From positions 1,983,001 to 2,047,000 of the forward strand of contig NZ_CP115842.1 of assembly GCF_013318015.2 (NCBI RefSeq): DNA of 64,000 nt. Reading direction: 5' to 3'. This document shows positions 51,477 to 60,419 of the stretch, one piece after another (the stretch's first letter is position 1; each line of letters opens with the position of its first letter). A program made the translations under genes and the position numbers. The notes beneath the pieces were generated by a model. It had not been told where the DNA came from and ran no database searches. It was given only the letters and a program-made list of their open reading frames with translations. Source of the stretch: Agrobacterium tumefaciens (GTDB lineage Bacteria > Pseudomonadota > Alphaproteobacteria > Rhizobiales > Rhizobiaceae).

Positions 51477-51875
51477 CTAGTCGCCGCCAACCTGCTTCGT
51501 GCAGCTGAAGCGCCTGCCATCGATTTCGAGATCCAGCACTGCCTTGTACTGCGCTCCCTTCGCGCCAAGCGTTACGGAACTCAGAAGTTGCGAACGCCCG
51601 GCAGCGGCATCAAAGCCGCCGCCCTGGTTGATGACGGAACTCCCGCTGCCTCCTGAATTTTCGACGTGAAAGGCATAGGTACCTCCAGCACCGGTGTTGC
51701 CCTTTGCGAAGGCCTCCAGCCTGACCATGCCCGCCTGTGGTGTTGCCTTGATCTCGCAAAGCTTGCCTTCGCTCAGGTCATTTGCGGTCGACATGGCTGC
51801 AATGGCGCCGAAGGGAAGGAGTGCAACGGCAAGGATAGTCGCCAGGCGGCGTGGATGTGTGACGCTATGGGGCAT
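51477..51875 (-). CDS. csgH: Curli chaperone CsgH
   Basis: 132-residue periplasmic protein of the alphaproteobacterial CsgH family, which binds curli subunits and prevents early amyloid formation. Signal peptide to about residue 27. The beta-sandwich has C40 in EGKLCEIKATPQAGMVRLE and a second cysteine in RRFSCTKQ, a likely disulfide; NTGAGGTYAFHVENSGGSGSS and INQGGGFDA are family loops. AAGGAGA precedes the ATG. It is encoded between two curlin genes, which supports the call. Confidence 0.85.
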   Translation of the reverse strand: MPHSVTHPRRLATILAVALLPFGAIAAMSTANDLSEGKLCEIKATPQAGMVRLEAFAKGNTGAGGTYAFHVENSGGSGSSVINQGGGFDAAAGRSQLLSSVTLGAKGAQYKAVLDLEIDGRRFSCTKQVGGD

Positions 51876-51940
51876 GGCTAGTCTCCTTGATGATCTGTTG
51901 ACTTGATCTCGACCAGTTGCACGTCAAGGCCTGCGGCGGC

Positions 51941-52378
51941 TTAAGGGCAGGCCTGCACGAAGGCCGCGACATTGTCATTACCGCCCTGGTTCACATTGGC
52001 GCTGCAGCCACGGCCAACCTGAACGCCAGCCGCGATGTTGCCGTTGCCGTCCTGGGTCAGGATGGTGGTGTGGTTGGAGCCGAACTGGCCGATGCCCGCC
52101 ACGTTGCGGCTGCCGTTCTGATAGGTGGAGCCGTAATTGTCATGCCCCTCCTGACCGACAGCCGAAAGGTTGTGACGACCATATTGATGGCCGACGATCC
52201 GGTTATAGCCGCCGTTCTGGTAGGTGCGGATCCGGTTGCCATAACCTTCCTGTGCGCCACCGGCAGAGTTCGACCAGCCATATTGTTCGATGCGCACATC
52301 GTTGGCCATGGCGGGGGCCGTGGCGGTGAAGCCAACGAGAGCGGAGAGTGCAATTGCAACGAAAGACGTACGGATCAT
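51941..52378 (-). CDS. Curlin-repeat major subunit (CsgA-like)
   Basis: 145-residue exported protein. Signal peptide to about residue 25 (PAMA). The mature part is almost all curlin repeats: VRIEQYGWSNSAGGAQEGYGN, IRTYQNGGYNRIVGHQYGRHN, SAVGQEGHDNYGSTYQNGSRN and AGIGQFGSNHTTILTQDGNGN. Two cysteines near the C-terminus are unusual for curlins. GAGGAGAC precedes the ATG. The export genes csgG, csgE and csgF are not in the window. Confidence 0.87.
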   Translation of the reverse strand: MIRTSFVAIALSALVGFTATAPAMANDVRIEQYGWSNSAGGAQEGYGNRIRTYQNGGYNRIVGHQYGRHNLSAVGQEGHDNYGSTYQNGSRNVAGIGQFGSNHTTILTQDGNGNIAAGVQVGRGCSANVNQGGNDNVAAFVQACP

Positions 52379-52544
52379 GACTGTCTCCTCAGGCGGATAA
52401 GACCGCGGTTGAACGTCTTTGTTGTAGACGGTCCCGTTGGAACGGAAGCTGAAGAGATTATTCAGTCGTGGTTCATTGGCGGGGTATGGTCCCAGCGTCG
52501 CAACAATGGTGACGAACAGGATGACTAAAGTTTTCTTGGCAGGA

Positions 52545-52571
52545 TGAAACCAAATTGGCTCGCCTTTCGTA
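52545..52571 (+). promoter_or_regulatory. ECF-type promoter of the membrane protein-lipocalin-SDR operon
   Basis: TGAAAC (52545-52550), 17 bases, CGTA (52568-52571), the third copy of the motif in this island. It excludes longer start codons at 52555 and makes 52573 unlikely, supporting the ATG at 52624. Confidence 0.75.
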
Positions 52572-52623
52572 CATGGCTTGCGCCTTCAATGTTCAGGCGA
52601 AAAGGGAGACGAATCTGGGTCCG

Positions 52624-53187
52624 ATGGAGCTTCAAAGCCGCGCTAGCCAGCCCGCAAATGCAGGGTCTGCTGCAAGAGATGATCTGACACGAGCAACCCT
52701 AACCGTTGCCTGGGTCATCATCCTCAACAAGCCATTTTATCCGCTTTACGTGTGGTATTTGGTCGATAACGGAGCCGTGGCATCGCTTGTCACCCTATTG
52801 TCGGTGCCATTCTTTCTCGCGATACCATTCCTGGCGAAAAAATCCCCGTTGGCCGCGCGCCTCGCTCTCCCCTTGGTGGGAACAGTCGACACGCTGTTTG
52901 AAACCAAAATATTCGGCCAGGCTTCTGGCACCGAATTTTTCTTCGCAGCCTGCATCATGCTTGCAGCCATGTCGTTCCGCGCAGACGAGAAGCTCTGGCA
53001 ATATGCGATGGCAATCCTCGTCTTCATCGCTTTCTTTTTCTCGCGGACGTTTCTGGGCGCGCCGCTGCAATCCTGGTCGGCAGATGATCTTGCAACGCTT
53101 CTCAATCTGAATGCGTTCTCTGCCGCCAGCCTCATGGTCTTTATCGCCCTTAGATATGCCGCCATTTCACGGCGAACCGAAATCTGA
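52624..53187 (+). CDS. Hypothetical inner-membrane protein
   Basis: 187-residue protein with five or six helices (AWVIILNKPFYPLYVWYLV, SLVTLLSVPFFLAIPFLA, FFFAACIMLAAMSF, YAMAILVFIAFFFSRTFL, ASLMVFIALRYAAI). I do not recognise a family. The start at 52624 lies 53 bases after the ECF-type promoter. It is followed by a lipocalin gene after 31 bases. Its membership in an ECF-driven operon suggests an envelope-stress role. Confidence 0.7.
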   Translation: MELQSRASQPANAGSAARDDLTRATLTVAWVIILNKPFYPLYVWYLVDNGAVASLVTLLSVPFFLAIPFLAKKSPLAARLALPLVGTVDTLFETKIFGQASGTEFFFAACIMLAAMSFRADEKLWQYAMAILVFIAFFFSRTFLGAPLQSWSADDLATLLNLNAFSAASLMVFIALRYAAISRRTEI

Positions 53188-53218
53188 ACAAGAGCCTTGC
53201 CATCGACAGGAGGAGTTT

Positions 53219-53749
53219 ATGCTTAGATATTGTAACCGCGTGATTGGTGCCCTGACATTTTCGCTGTTTCTGTTTGCCGGTTTTGCGGTTTCCGCAGCCC
53301 CCAAACCAGTTGCCGTGGGTCTCGATCATTACCGCGGTACCTGGCTTGAAATCGGCCGTACACCCATGTTGCTGACAGATGGATGTGTTGCAGGATATTC
53401 CACCTATCGGCAGGGAGCATCGGCGGATGAAGTGCTGATAGAAGATGGCTGTCGAGCAGGAAATCCGAATGGTCGCCTCAAGACGGTGAACGGCGTCGGC
53501 AAGATCGAGGATTTCGGATCAACCAATGCGAAGATGCGCGTTCGCTACCCTCTTTTCATCACATTCAATTATTGGGTTTTCTACAAATCGCCTGATAAGT
53601 CCTGGTTCATCAGCGCCAACCCGTCGACCGGCGATGTGTGGATCTACGCCCGCAACATCCCGTCCAAAACGAAGCTCAATAAAATGATCACGAAAGCACG
53701 TGAGCTTGGCTACGACGTCAGCAAGCTCGAATTCCCGGTCCAGAAATAA
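53219..53749 (+). CDS. Lipocalin family protein
   Basis: 176-residue exported lipocalin (Blc-like). Signal peptide to about residue 25 (VSAA). The conserved G-x-W is in YRGTWLEIGRTPMLL, followed by NPNGRLKTVNGVGKI and NYWVFYKSPDKSWFISANPS and WIYARNIPS. No lipobox cysteine is present, so it is soluble rather than membrane-anchored. Bacterial lipocalins bind fatty acids or lysophospholipids. AGGAGG is 4 bases before the ATG. Its place in a lipid-modification island fits scavenging of damaged lipids. Confidence 0.85.
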   Translation: MLRYCNRVIGALTFSLFLFAGFAVSAAPKPVAVGLDHYRGTWLEIGRTPMLLTDGCVAGYSTYRQGASADEVLIEDGCRAGNPNGRLKTVNGVGKIEDFGSTNAKMRVRYPLFITFNYWVFYKSPDKSWFISANPSTGDVWIYARNIPSKTKLNKMITKARELGYDVSKLEFPVQK

Positions 53750-53771
53750 CAGCTGATGGAGCGCACCGATT

Positions 53772-54470
53772 ATGCAGTCGCTTGAAAATGGCTACAGGGC
53801 GATCGTCTTGGGCGCATCCGGCGGCATTGGTGGAGCCCTGTTGTCGTACTTCGAGGCCGACCCTCGTTGCGCGTTCGCCTTGCCGCTCTCGCGAAGCGTC
53901 GATGGTCTCGACATAACGAACGAAACCAGAGTGCGCGAAGTTGCCGCCCGTCTGGAGGCTCAGCGCGGCTCCTTCGACCTGATATTCAATGCAACCGGTG
54001 CCTTGACGGTCGATGGTGCCGGTCCTGAAAAATCGATAAGGGCGATCGACGAAGTTCAAATGGCGAGGCAGTTTGCGGTCAATGCCATAGGCCCCGCTTT
54101 GCTGCTCAAGTATTTCACCCCGCTTCTGCGCAGAGACAGGCGAAGCATTTTCGCCTCCCTGTCCGCGCGCGTTGGCTCGATTGGCGACAACAGATTGGGC
54201 GGATGGATCTCCTACAGAGCATCCAAGGCCGCTCAAAATCAGATCATCCGAACCGCAGCCATCGAAATCGCCCGCACAAACCCACAGGCCATCATCGTGG
54301 CGCTTCATCCCGGAACAGTCGAAACAAGCCTGTCCCAGCAATTTTCGAAGGGCAAAGACTTGTTCACCCCGCAGCAGTCTGCCGCGCGACTGATGGAAAC
54401 AATCGATGGTCTCACACCGGCACAAACAGGGCAGTTTTTTGCCTATGACGGTTCGAGGATCGAATGGTGA
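53772..54470 (+). CDS. Short-chain dehydrogenase/reductase
   Basis: 232-residue SDR. Cofactor motif VLGASGGIGGALL near 14-24, the DIT and NATGAL patches, active-site YRASKAAQN near 157, and the HPGTVET motif. Length and layout match the C-factor-like SDRs found in light-induced photolyase clusters of other proteobacteria. Third gene of the ECF-driven operon, 22 bases after the lipocalin gene. The substrate is unknown. Confidence 0.87.
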   Translation: MQSLENGYRAIVLGASGGIGGALLSYFEADPRCAFALPLSRSVDGLDITNETRVREVAARLEAQRGSFDLIFNATGALTVDGAGPEKSIRAIDEVQMARQFAVNAIGPALLLKYFTPLLRRDRRSIFASLSARVGSIGDNRLGGWISYRASKAAQNQIIRTAAIEIARTNPQAIIVALHPGTVETSLSQQFSKGKDLFTPQQSAARLMETIDGLTPAQTGQFFAYDGSRIEW

Positions 54471-54526
54471 GTGCCATCGTCTGCAAGGGATTATCCGACG
54501 ATTGTGATGGTGACGAAGCCTTTGGT

Positions 54527-57500
54527 CTAAAATTTTTTGCTGACACCCACTCTTGCGCCAGCCGAGGTTTCCCCATCGCCTTCAATGTTAAAAAGGAGGC
54601 CGGCGTCAATGGACCAGTTTTCCGCAGTCTCAACTGTTACTCCCGTGCTGAGGGAGCCAAAGGCGCCTTCTCCATCCAGCCCCGAAACACCAACTGTTCC
54701 GCCGAATTTCGGTGTCATGATGGAACCGTTTTCAAGCGAAATCTGGCGCGCAATCTCGGCGCCGAGGCTGACACGCAGTTGCTCTTCCTTAAAACCGCGC
54801 AGCTCGATCAGGTCACCAACGTCATTGCCGACTGTATAGTTTTCGATAGTCTCGGATAGATAAACACCTCGAAATCTGGGCGTGAAGGTCGTGACGTCAT
54901 TGATGTCCCAGCGTCCCGAGATCGACGTGTCGAAAAGCCAACGGCTGGTATCGAAGGATCCGTCCCAGAAGGGTGTATCGATGTCGTTAGCAGAGCCGCC
55001 ATACAGCAGGCTGCTGTCCCAGAAAACGCCTCTGGCGATTTCAAACGAGGCATAGGGGCCAAGGAGCCAGCCGTTACCGGTCAACTCGTTGTCACCGTTC
55101 GTCGGATCCGTCATGCGGTCGAAATGGAAGGAAAAACCAAGCATTGCCTTGTCGGAAAGCAAATAGTCCACACCTGCTGAAACCATGGCGAAGCTGCCCC
55201 ATTTGCTTCCCGATTCATCCCGGTTGTGGACGAGGAACGAGCCGTCAAGCCAGATGTTGAAAAGCGGCATTTCCGTTCTCGTCACGCCATCGGCGTTGTT
55301 TCGGGCAGCTTCGATCTGCGCAAGGCTGGTGGCGAAACTCAGAACCATGCCCTCTCCGGAAGGCACTGCACGTGAAGTGACGGCACTCGTGGCGTTGACC
55401 ATCTGTCGCCGTTCAAGAAGGCCCGGCACCTTGATCGTTGACGCGATGATGTTCTGTCTGGCGCGGACAAATCCATGCACGAGTTCATTTATCTCGTCTG
55501 CCACCTGTGCAGCATCGTAACCGAGATTATAGGTGACGGTCCCCTGGTTGGAGGCACCCAGTGCACTGACGAGACGAAAACCCACCCGGGCTTGACCCGA
55601 GAATGCGGGATTGGGGATGAATTTGAGGTACAATCCCGTCGCCTGCGTACCGCCGGCCTGAGCAAATTCGCCGTTCACGATGCTTGCACGACCGGCGTTG
55701 GCAGGACTGACAAAGGTGAGATCTGCGCCGGTGAAGGGACCGCCTGTGGCGCCTGTGGCGAGATTGATATTCGGCGGTGTTGCGCCCGGCGCTACGCTGA
55801 TCTCCCGGTTGGCGACGTTGATTTCGCGGGTCTTCACTTTCAGCGTATAGGCTGCTGCAGCGGTTGCCCCTCGAGCGTCCCGCACCTGAACGGTAAAGCT
55901 ATAGTCGCCCTCGGTTTCGGTCTCCAGCGGACCTGTGAGTTCGCCGGTTGAAAGATTGAGGATCATACCTTTTGGCAATATACCGCCGGCAAGGCTGTAG
56001 AGCAGCGGGTTGGTGCCGCCGGAAGCCGTGATGGACTGGCTGTAAGCTTCTCCTGCCATCGCTTCCGTCAAAGCTCCGCCTGGGGGTGAAAGGGCGAGGG
56101 CGCCCGCTGGCGGTGTAACTGTGATCGTGACCGTGGCGGACGAATTGCCCGAAGAGTTGCTCGCCGAATAGGTAAAGCTGTCGGTGCCGGAATAGCCGCT
56201 GCTCGGCGTGTAGGTAACACTGGTGCCGATCACGCTCACAGTTCCGTGTGATGGGCCGGTGATAACAGCGATTGTGTCCAGCCTGCCTCCCGATATACCG
56301 AGAGGTACGGGATTGCCGGTACTATCTGCGACGACGGTTACTGTGCTGTCGCTTGCGACAGGCGCGGCAACCAGGACAGCTATGGTGTAGGCAGCAGAAG
56401 CGGTAACGCCGTTGGTGTCGCGTGCGGTGATATTGAAGCTCGCATTTCCTTCCGTCGTCGGATTGCCCGTGACCTCTCCGGTGGCGGAATTCAGGTTGAG
56501 GCCATCGGGCAGCGCGCCGCTGCTCGTATATTGATAGGGTGCATTGCCGCCTGAAACTGTGACGGTCTGGCTATAGGGCATATCGACGAATGCATCCGTC
56601 AGCCGTCCTGCGGGGGGAGAGAAGACGAGTGTCGTGGCCGTGACCAGAACCGTGACGGTTGCAGGCGCAGACACACCGCTGACATTCGTTGCCGTATAGG
56701 TGAAACTGTCTTGACCCGTATATGCCGATCTTGGCGTATAGGTGATCATGGTTCCGGTTGCTGTCGCGTTGCCATTGGACGGAGCCGTGGCGATGGCGAC
56801 GCTGGCCGGGTCTCCACCCGTCACATTGAGAGCGATGACGTTGTCGGACGAATCAGGTGCGACACTGACCGAGACCGCGTTGGCGACAGGTGCCTGTGGA
56901 TTGACGGTGAACGAGCGCGTGATCTGGCCCGCAGGAAGATAATCGCTGTCGCCGGGCTGATCCGCATTGATCGTACATGTGCCTGTAGAAACAAAGGTCA
57001 GAAGGCCACTGCTTGTAATTGTGCAGGTGCCGGTCGTGAGGGAAGTAAAAATCGGAGTCAATCCGGAATCGCTGCTAGCCGTCAGCGTGGGCGTCGTTCC
57101 AAATGTCTGCGGCCCCGGATTGTTGAACGTGAGCGTCTGTGACGCTTTCGGAGTGACGCTGTTTGATTGAACGGAGGCGACACTCTGACCGGCAGCATTT
57201 TCGGCGGTAACCGCGAACGTGTAGCTTTGGCCGTTGGTTAGGCCTGTGACAACGATGGGGCTGTTCACCCCTGCTACCGGCGCGACATCTGCGGGGGTCG
57301 CAGTCACGATATAACCCGTGATCGCCACACCACCATTGCGTGGCGGCGGCTGGAAGGACACGGCCGCCTGGGTGTCACCAGCGGTTGCCATCAGACCCAC
57401 CGGCGCATCGGGCAGAGTGAATGCGACACTGATGGAATAAGCGCGGCTGCCCGTCTGGCCATTTACGTCGGATGCGGTGACTGTGAAGTTATAGGTGCCC

Positions 57501-59017
57501 GACAAGATCGGCGTGCCGGAAAGCTCGCCTGAGTCAGCCAATGAAAGGCCCGGCGGCAGCGAGCCCGTGCTCACTGAGAAGCTGTGTGGTGATGCACCGC
57601 CCGAGGCTGTTAGGGTCTGGTTGTAGGCTATGTCATACGTCGCATTGGGGATGGAAGTGGGACTTATATCTATCACGGGTGCCGCGATGGAAACGGAGTA
57701 GGATTGTTCTCCGGTCGCCCCACCAGAGTCGGTTGCCGTCACGGTAAAACTGAAATTGCCGGTCTGAGTTGGAGTGCCGGTCAACTCACCGTTGCTGGAA
57801 AGAGAAAGCCCGCCCGGCAGCGTGCCTGCTGAGACCGCAAAGTTGTAGGGCGCACTACCGCCGCTCGCGGTCAGGCCCACCGGACCATAGACCTGTTGAT
57901 AGGCTGGATCGGCAATCGCGACCGGGGTGATTTTGACCGGGTCGTATGAGACCGAATTGTCCGAACTCGTGGACGCCTCGTTTGCGAGGCCGGCCGGTGT
58001 CGTGACACTTCCGGCTGGGATCGTTGCGACAACGGTTCCGGCCCGATTCATGCCCGACACCGCCACCTGATAGGTTGCACCGGAACCAGAAATCGTGGCC
58101 GTGGTGGCGCCGGCCGTGCCGGACAGCTGCACATCGGCGCCGGAAAAACCAACAATGGGTTTGTCGAAAGCGACGTCGAACAGGATCGGCGACCGAGACG
58201 TCGGGTCCGCCTGCGCTGTTGCCTGATTGATCGTCACAGTGGGTTTGGTTTCGACCGTGTGATTGGAGCCGCTTGCGGAAGATGTGCTGCAGCCACTGCC
58301 TCCTGTGTAGGACGCGCTTACCGGATATGTTCCGGATGACAGGCTCGTCGTCCGGAAGGTGGCGGAAGATGCCGGGCTCACCGGCCCGGTCGGCGCCAGG
58401 CCGAGATTGGCCGATTGGGAACCGATGGAAATGCTGACGCTCCCCGGAGGCGACTGGCCGGCATTGCAGCCCATGGAGGAGACGGTTGCCGTGACTTCCA
58501 CCTCTTGGCCGGGCAAGGATGGGTTGGGCGAAGACGTTACCGACAGGACGACAGGCCCGCCTGCTACGGCGCGTACGACGAGCGTATTGCTGGTAAAGCT
58601 GAAAGAATGTCCGCCCACCCGGGTGCCGGAGAAACTGGCGAAATCCGAAAACTGCCCGGCCATGACATCCAGTTCGTCGACGCGGTAAGCCGCAGTACAT
58701 GTCAGCTTGTTGGGCCATTCAAGACCGCTGCCCACGCTGGGACAGGATACGACTGCACCCTTGATGGACGTGGTTGTGGGATTGATGCTGGTGATGGTGT
58801 AGGAGCCGGGATCAATGACGTAATCGAAACGGATGTTATCGCCAAGGCCATTGAACGTCGCAGGGACGGCCGAAACCGTGACTGACTGGGCAAGCGCCTG
58901 TGTCACTATCACAAGGAGAAGCGAAAGAGCGATGGCGCCCGTTCTGGATATCGTATGAACACAGGACACCGCACGACCTGCAGCGACTTTCCACGAGCTC
59001 AACCTGCCACCCATCAT
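54527..59017 (-). CDS. Large Ig-repeat autotransporter
   Basis: About 1496 residues. A signal peptide (TGAIALSLLLVIVTQALAQ) precedes a passenger of beta-sandwich modules: a Cys-containing N-terminal domain, Ig-like domains near 165-255 and 260-360, two putative-Ig repeats (about 363-445 and 447-532), a fibronectin type III module (535-625), cadherin-like and more putative-Ig repeats with the recurring S.GELTG.PT pattern. The last ~260 residues are an autotransporter barrel ending VGVSKKF. Probably a surface adhesin. Start at ATG 59017 has GGGGGG just upstream; 59014 and 59029 are alternatives. Leftward, it converges with the SDR gene. Confidence 0.85.
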   Translation of the reverse strand: MMGGRLSSWKVAAGRAVSCVHTISRTGAIALSLLLVIVTQALAQSVTVSAVPATFNGLGDNIRFDYVIDPGSYTITSINPTTTSIKGAVVSCPSVGSGLEWPNKLTCTAAYRVDELDVMAGQFSDFASFSGTRVGGHSFSFTSNTLVVRAVAGGPVVLSVTSSPNPSLPGQEVEVTATVSSMGCNAGQSPPGSVSISIGSQSANLGLAPTGPVSPASSATFRTTSLSSGTYPVSASYTGGSGCSTSSASGSNHTVETKPTVTINQATAQADPTSRSPILFDVAFDKPIVGFSGADVQLSGTAGATTATISGSGATYQVAVSGMNRAGTVVATIPAGSVTTPAGLANEASTSSDNSVSYDPVKITPVAIADPAYQQVYGPVGLTASGGSAPYNFAVSAGTLPGGLSLSSNGELTGTPTQTGNFSFTVTATDSGGATGEQSYSVSIAAPVIDISPTSIPNATYDIAYNQTLTASGGASPHSFSVSTGSLPPGLSLADSGELSGTPILSGTYNFTVTASDVNGQTGSRAYSISVAFTLPDAPVGLMATAGDTQAAVSFQPPPRNGGVAITGYIVTATPADVAPVAGVNSPIVVTGLTNGQSYTFAVTAENAAGQSVASVQSNSVTPKASQTLTFNNPGPQTFGTTPTLTASSDSGLTPIFTSLTTGTCTITSSGLLTFVSTGTCTINADQPGDSDYLPAGQITRSFTVNPQAPVANAVSVSVAPDSSDNVIALNVTGGDPASVAIATAPSNGNATATGTMITYTPRSAYTGQDSFTYTATNVSGVSAPATVTVLVTATTLVFSPPAGRLTDAFVDMPYSQTVTVSGGNAPYQYTSSGALPDGLNLNSATGEVTGNPTTEGNASFNITARDTNGVTASAAYTIAVLVAAPVASDSTVTVVADSTGNPVPLGISGGRLDTIAVITGPSHGTVSVIGTSVTYTPSSGYSGTDSFTYSASNSSGNSSATVTITVTPPAGALALSPPGGALTEAMAGEAYSQSITASGGTNPLLYSLAGGILPKGMILNLSTGELTGPLETETEGDYSFTVQVRDARGATAAAAYTLKVKTREINVANREISVAPGATPPNINLATGATGGPFTGADLTFVSPANAGRASIVNGEFAQAGGTQATGLYLKFIPNPAFSGQARVGFRLVSALGASNQGTVTYNLGYDAAQVADEINELVHGFVRARQNIIASTIKVPGLLERRQMVNATSAVTSRAVPSGEGMVLSFATSLAQIEAARNNADGVTRTEMPLFNIWLDGSFLVHNRDESGSKWGSFAMVSAGVDYLLSDKAMLGFSFHFDRMTDPTNGDNELTGNGWLLGPYASFEIARGVFWDSSLLYGGSANDIDTPFWDGSFDTSRWLFDTSISGRWDINDVTTFTPRFRGVYLSETIENYTVGNDVGDLIELRGFKEEQLRVSLGAEIARQISLENGSIMTPKFGGTVGVSGLDGEGAFGSLSTGVTVETAENWSIDAGLLFNIEGDGETSAGARVGVSKKF

Positions 59018-59376
59018 GCCCCCCAGCATTAGAATATGCGCATAAACTTTTAGTAGCAGGTATTTAAATAGATCACATGGAGTCAACCATTAGGTGAAAA
59101 ATATCTCGAGTTAGACACGCATTTCGAACCGGGTGTGCCGTATTTGTGTTTGCCTATGGAAAGAAAGCGAAGACGCTGTGGTGCGCGATACGGCAAGACT
59201 GAGGGAACTGGTAAGGTGCCGCGGGGACTTATCGGTTCTTTGACGGCGGTGGGTGTATGTGTCGGTGTTATCAGTATTTTCGTTGGCTTACGCTCGATCG
59301 TTAACGGACGACTGTCATACACCCCAACGATAAGATCTGTTTCCGAAGATCTGATCGCCAACATCACCGATTCAAT
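59018..59376. other. AT-richer intergenic stretch upstream of the autotransporter
   Basis: No convincing gene. A 93-codon + strand frame (59135-59416) has one possible membrane helix but no ribosome site and runs into the DUF4394 terminator. The low GC content around 59041-59090 suggests the autotransporter promoter is there, but no box is clear. Confidence 0.45.
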
Positions 59377-59408
59377 GAAAAAAGCCGGCCCGCACAACCG
59401 GACCAGCC
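59377..59408 (-). terminator. Terminator of the DUF4394 gene
   Basis: Read on the minus strand: GCTGGTCCG, loop GTTGTG, CGGGCCGGC, then TTTTTTC. The 9-bp stem has two G-T pairs. It lies about 40 bases past the DUF4394 stop. Confidence 0.75.
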
Positions 59409-59446
59409 TTTCCTGACAACTAAAATCCCCAGTCTACGACCCCAAA

Positions 59447-60235
59447 TCACATCGCAGGAAGGATAGTGATATCCCGCAAGCCGTTGTCTGCGCCTGTGAT
59501 CCCGCCGATTTCGGTTGCCGTACCGCTTTCGAGGTTAACGGTGTAGAGCGTGTTGCCGGCGGCCAGGTATGCGATGTTCTTGCCGCCTTCCTCGCCGTGG
59601 ATATCGAATGCGTAGGTTGCAGGCATGTCCTTGAGGCCGAGCTTGCCGATTGCCTTCAGTGTGCCGTCATTCGGCTTCGTCTGCTGAACCAGGGCGCCGA
59701 TCGTCGCGTCGATATTGTACATCGCCGTCTTTTCCGGCTTGCCGATAGAGTTGGTATAGGCGGCGGCAACGATGTTTGGCGTTTCTCCCTTGTGCATGTC
59801 GCCATCTTCAAAAGCCAGTGTTCCATCAACCGTCACAGCGCCGGTATCGGGATGCACGCGGTGATTGGTCGTGCCGGTCATGAAACGAAGACGATCCGCA
59901 GCCGGGTTGAAATCGACCACAACAGGCGCGTCGGTCATGGTCAGCATCTTGTCCATCTTGGCCACATCGGTTGCAGCACCTGTCTCAAGGTTGATGGAGA
60001 CGATGCGGTGGTCCGGCGTCACACCGATGACAGTCTTGTTCCCGGGGCGAAAATCGATACCAACGAGCTTGTCGACGCCGGTGACATCCATTGTCTTTGT
60101 GACGGCAGGCTTGTCAGTGTCGAACATGACGAGCGTCTTGTCGCCGGTCAGCCCGAGGACCGGTGCTGAAACCGCGATGCTTGCCGATGCTGCGAAAGCG
60201 GCGGAGGCGATCAGAGTGGAGCGGATGATATTCAT
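59447..60235 (-). CDS. DUF4394 domain secreted protein
   Basis: 262-residue exported protein with a signal peptide to about residue 24 (AVSA). Beta-propeller-like repeats: APVLGLTGDKTLVMFDTDKP, VGIDFRPGNKTVIGVT, VVVDFNPAADRLRFMTGTTNHRVHPDTGAVTVDGTL, and NIAYLAAGNTLYTVNLESG. DUF4394 proteins are of unknown function. It is divergent from ECF sigma 2; the shared region has a TGCATCC element towards each gene, so it is the likely main target of that sigma factor. Confidence 0.88.
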   Translation of the reverse strand: MNIIRSTLIASAAFAASASIAVSAPVLGLTGDKTLVMFDTDKPAVTKTMDVTGVDKLVGIDFRPGNKTVIGVTPDHRIVSINLETGAATDVAKMDKMLTMTDAPVVVDFNPAADRLRFMTGTTNHRVHPDTGAVTVDGTLAFEDGDMHKGETPNIVAAAYTNSIGKPEKTAMYNIDATIGALVQQTKPNDGTLKAIGKLGLKDMPATYAFDIHGEEGGKNIAYLAAGNTLYTVNLESGTATEIGGITGADNGLRDITILPAM

Positions 60236-60321
60236 GGTGTTTCTCCCGTGCGTTGAACCGTTCGGAAGGCGTCCAGCGGTTGGTTTTCGACGCTTCCACA
60301 ATTCAAGACACTGGGCAGGGT

Positions 60322-60371
60322 GCATTTGGATGCAGACAGCGAAAAAATATTTGCGAGATGCATCCATATGC
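60322..60371. promoter_or_regulatory. Divergent candidate promoters of DUF4394 and ECF sigma 2
   Basis: GCATTTGGATGC (60322-60333) and GCATCCATATGC (60360-60371) form a 12-bp inverted repeat with one mismatch. Each strand therefore reads TGCATCCA-ATGC towards a gene, as expected for identical -35 boxes of two divergent ECF promoters. A CATCC-type -35 is what I recall for SigK/RskA systems. Confidence 0.5.
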
Positions 60372-60419
60372 CGCCACGATGGGTATTATGCCCAAGTCGA
60401 CCATGCTGGCGATCAGACG

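Noticed and set aside
59135..59416. 93-codon + strand frame with one hydrophobic stretch
   Set aside because: No ribosome site, and its 3' end overlaps the minus-strand terminator of the DUF4394 gene; kept only as a remark on the gap.
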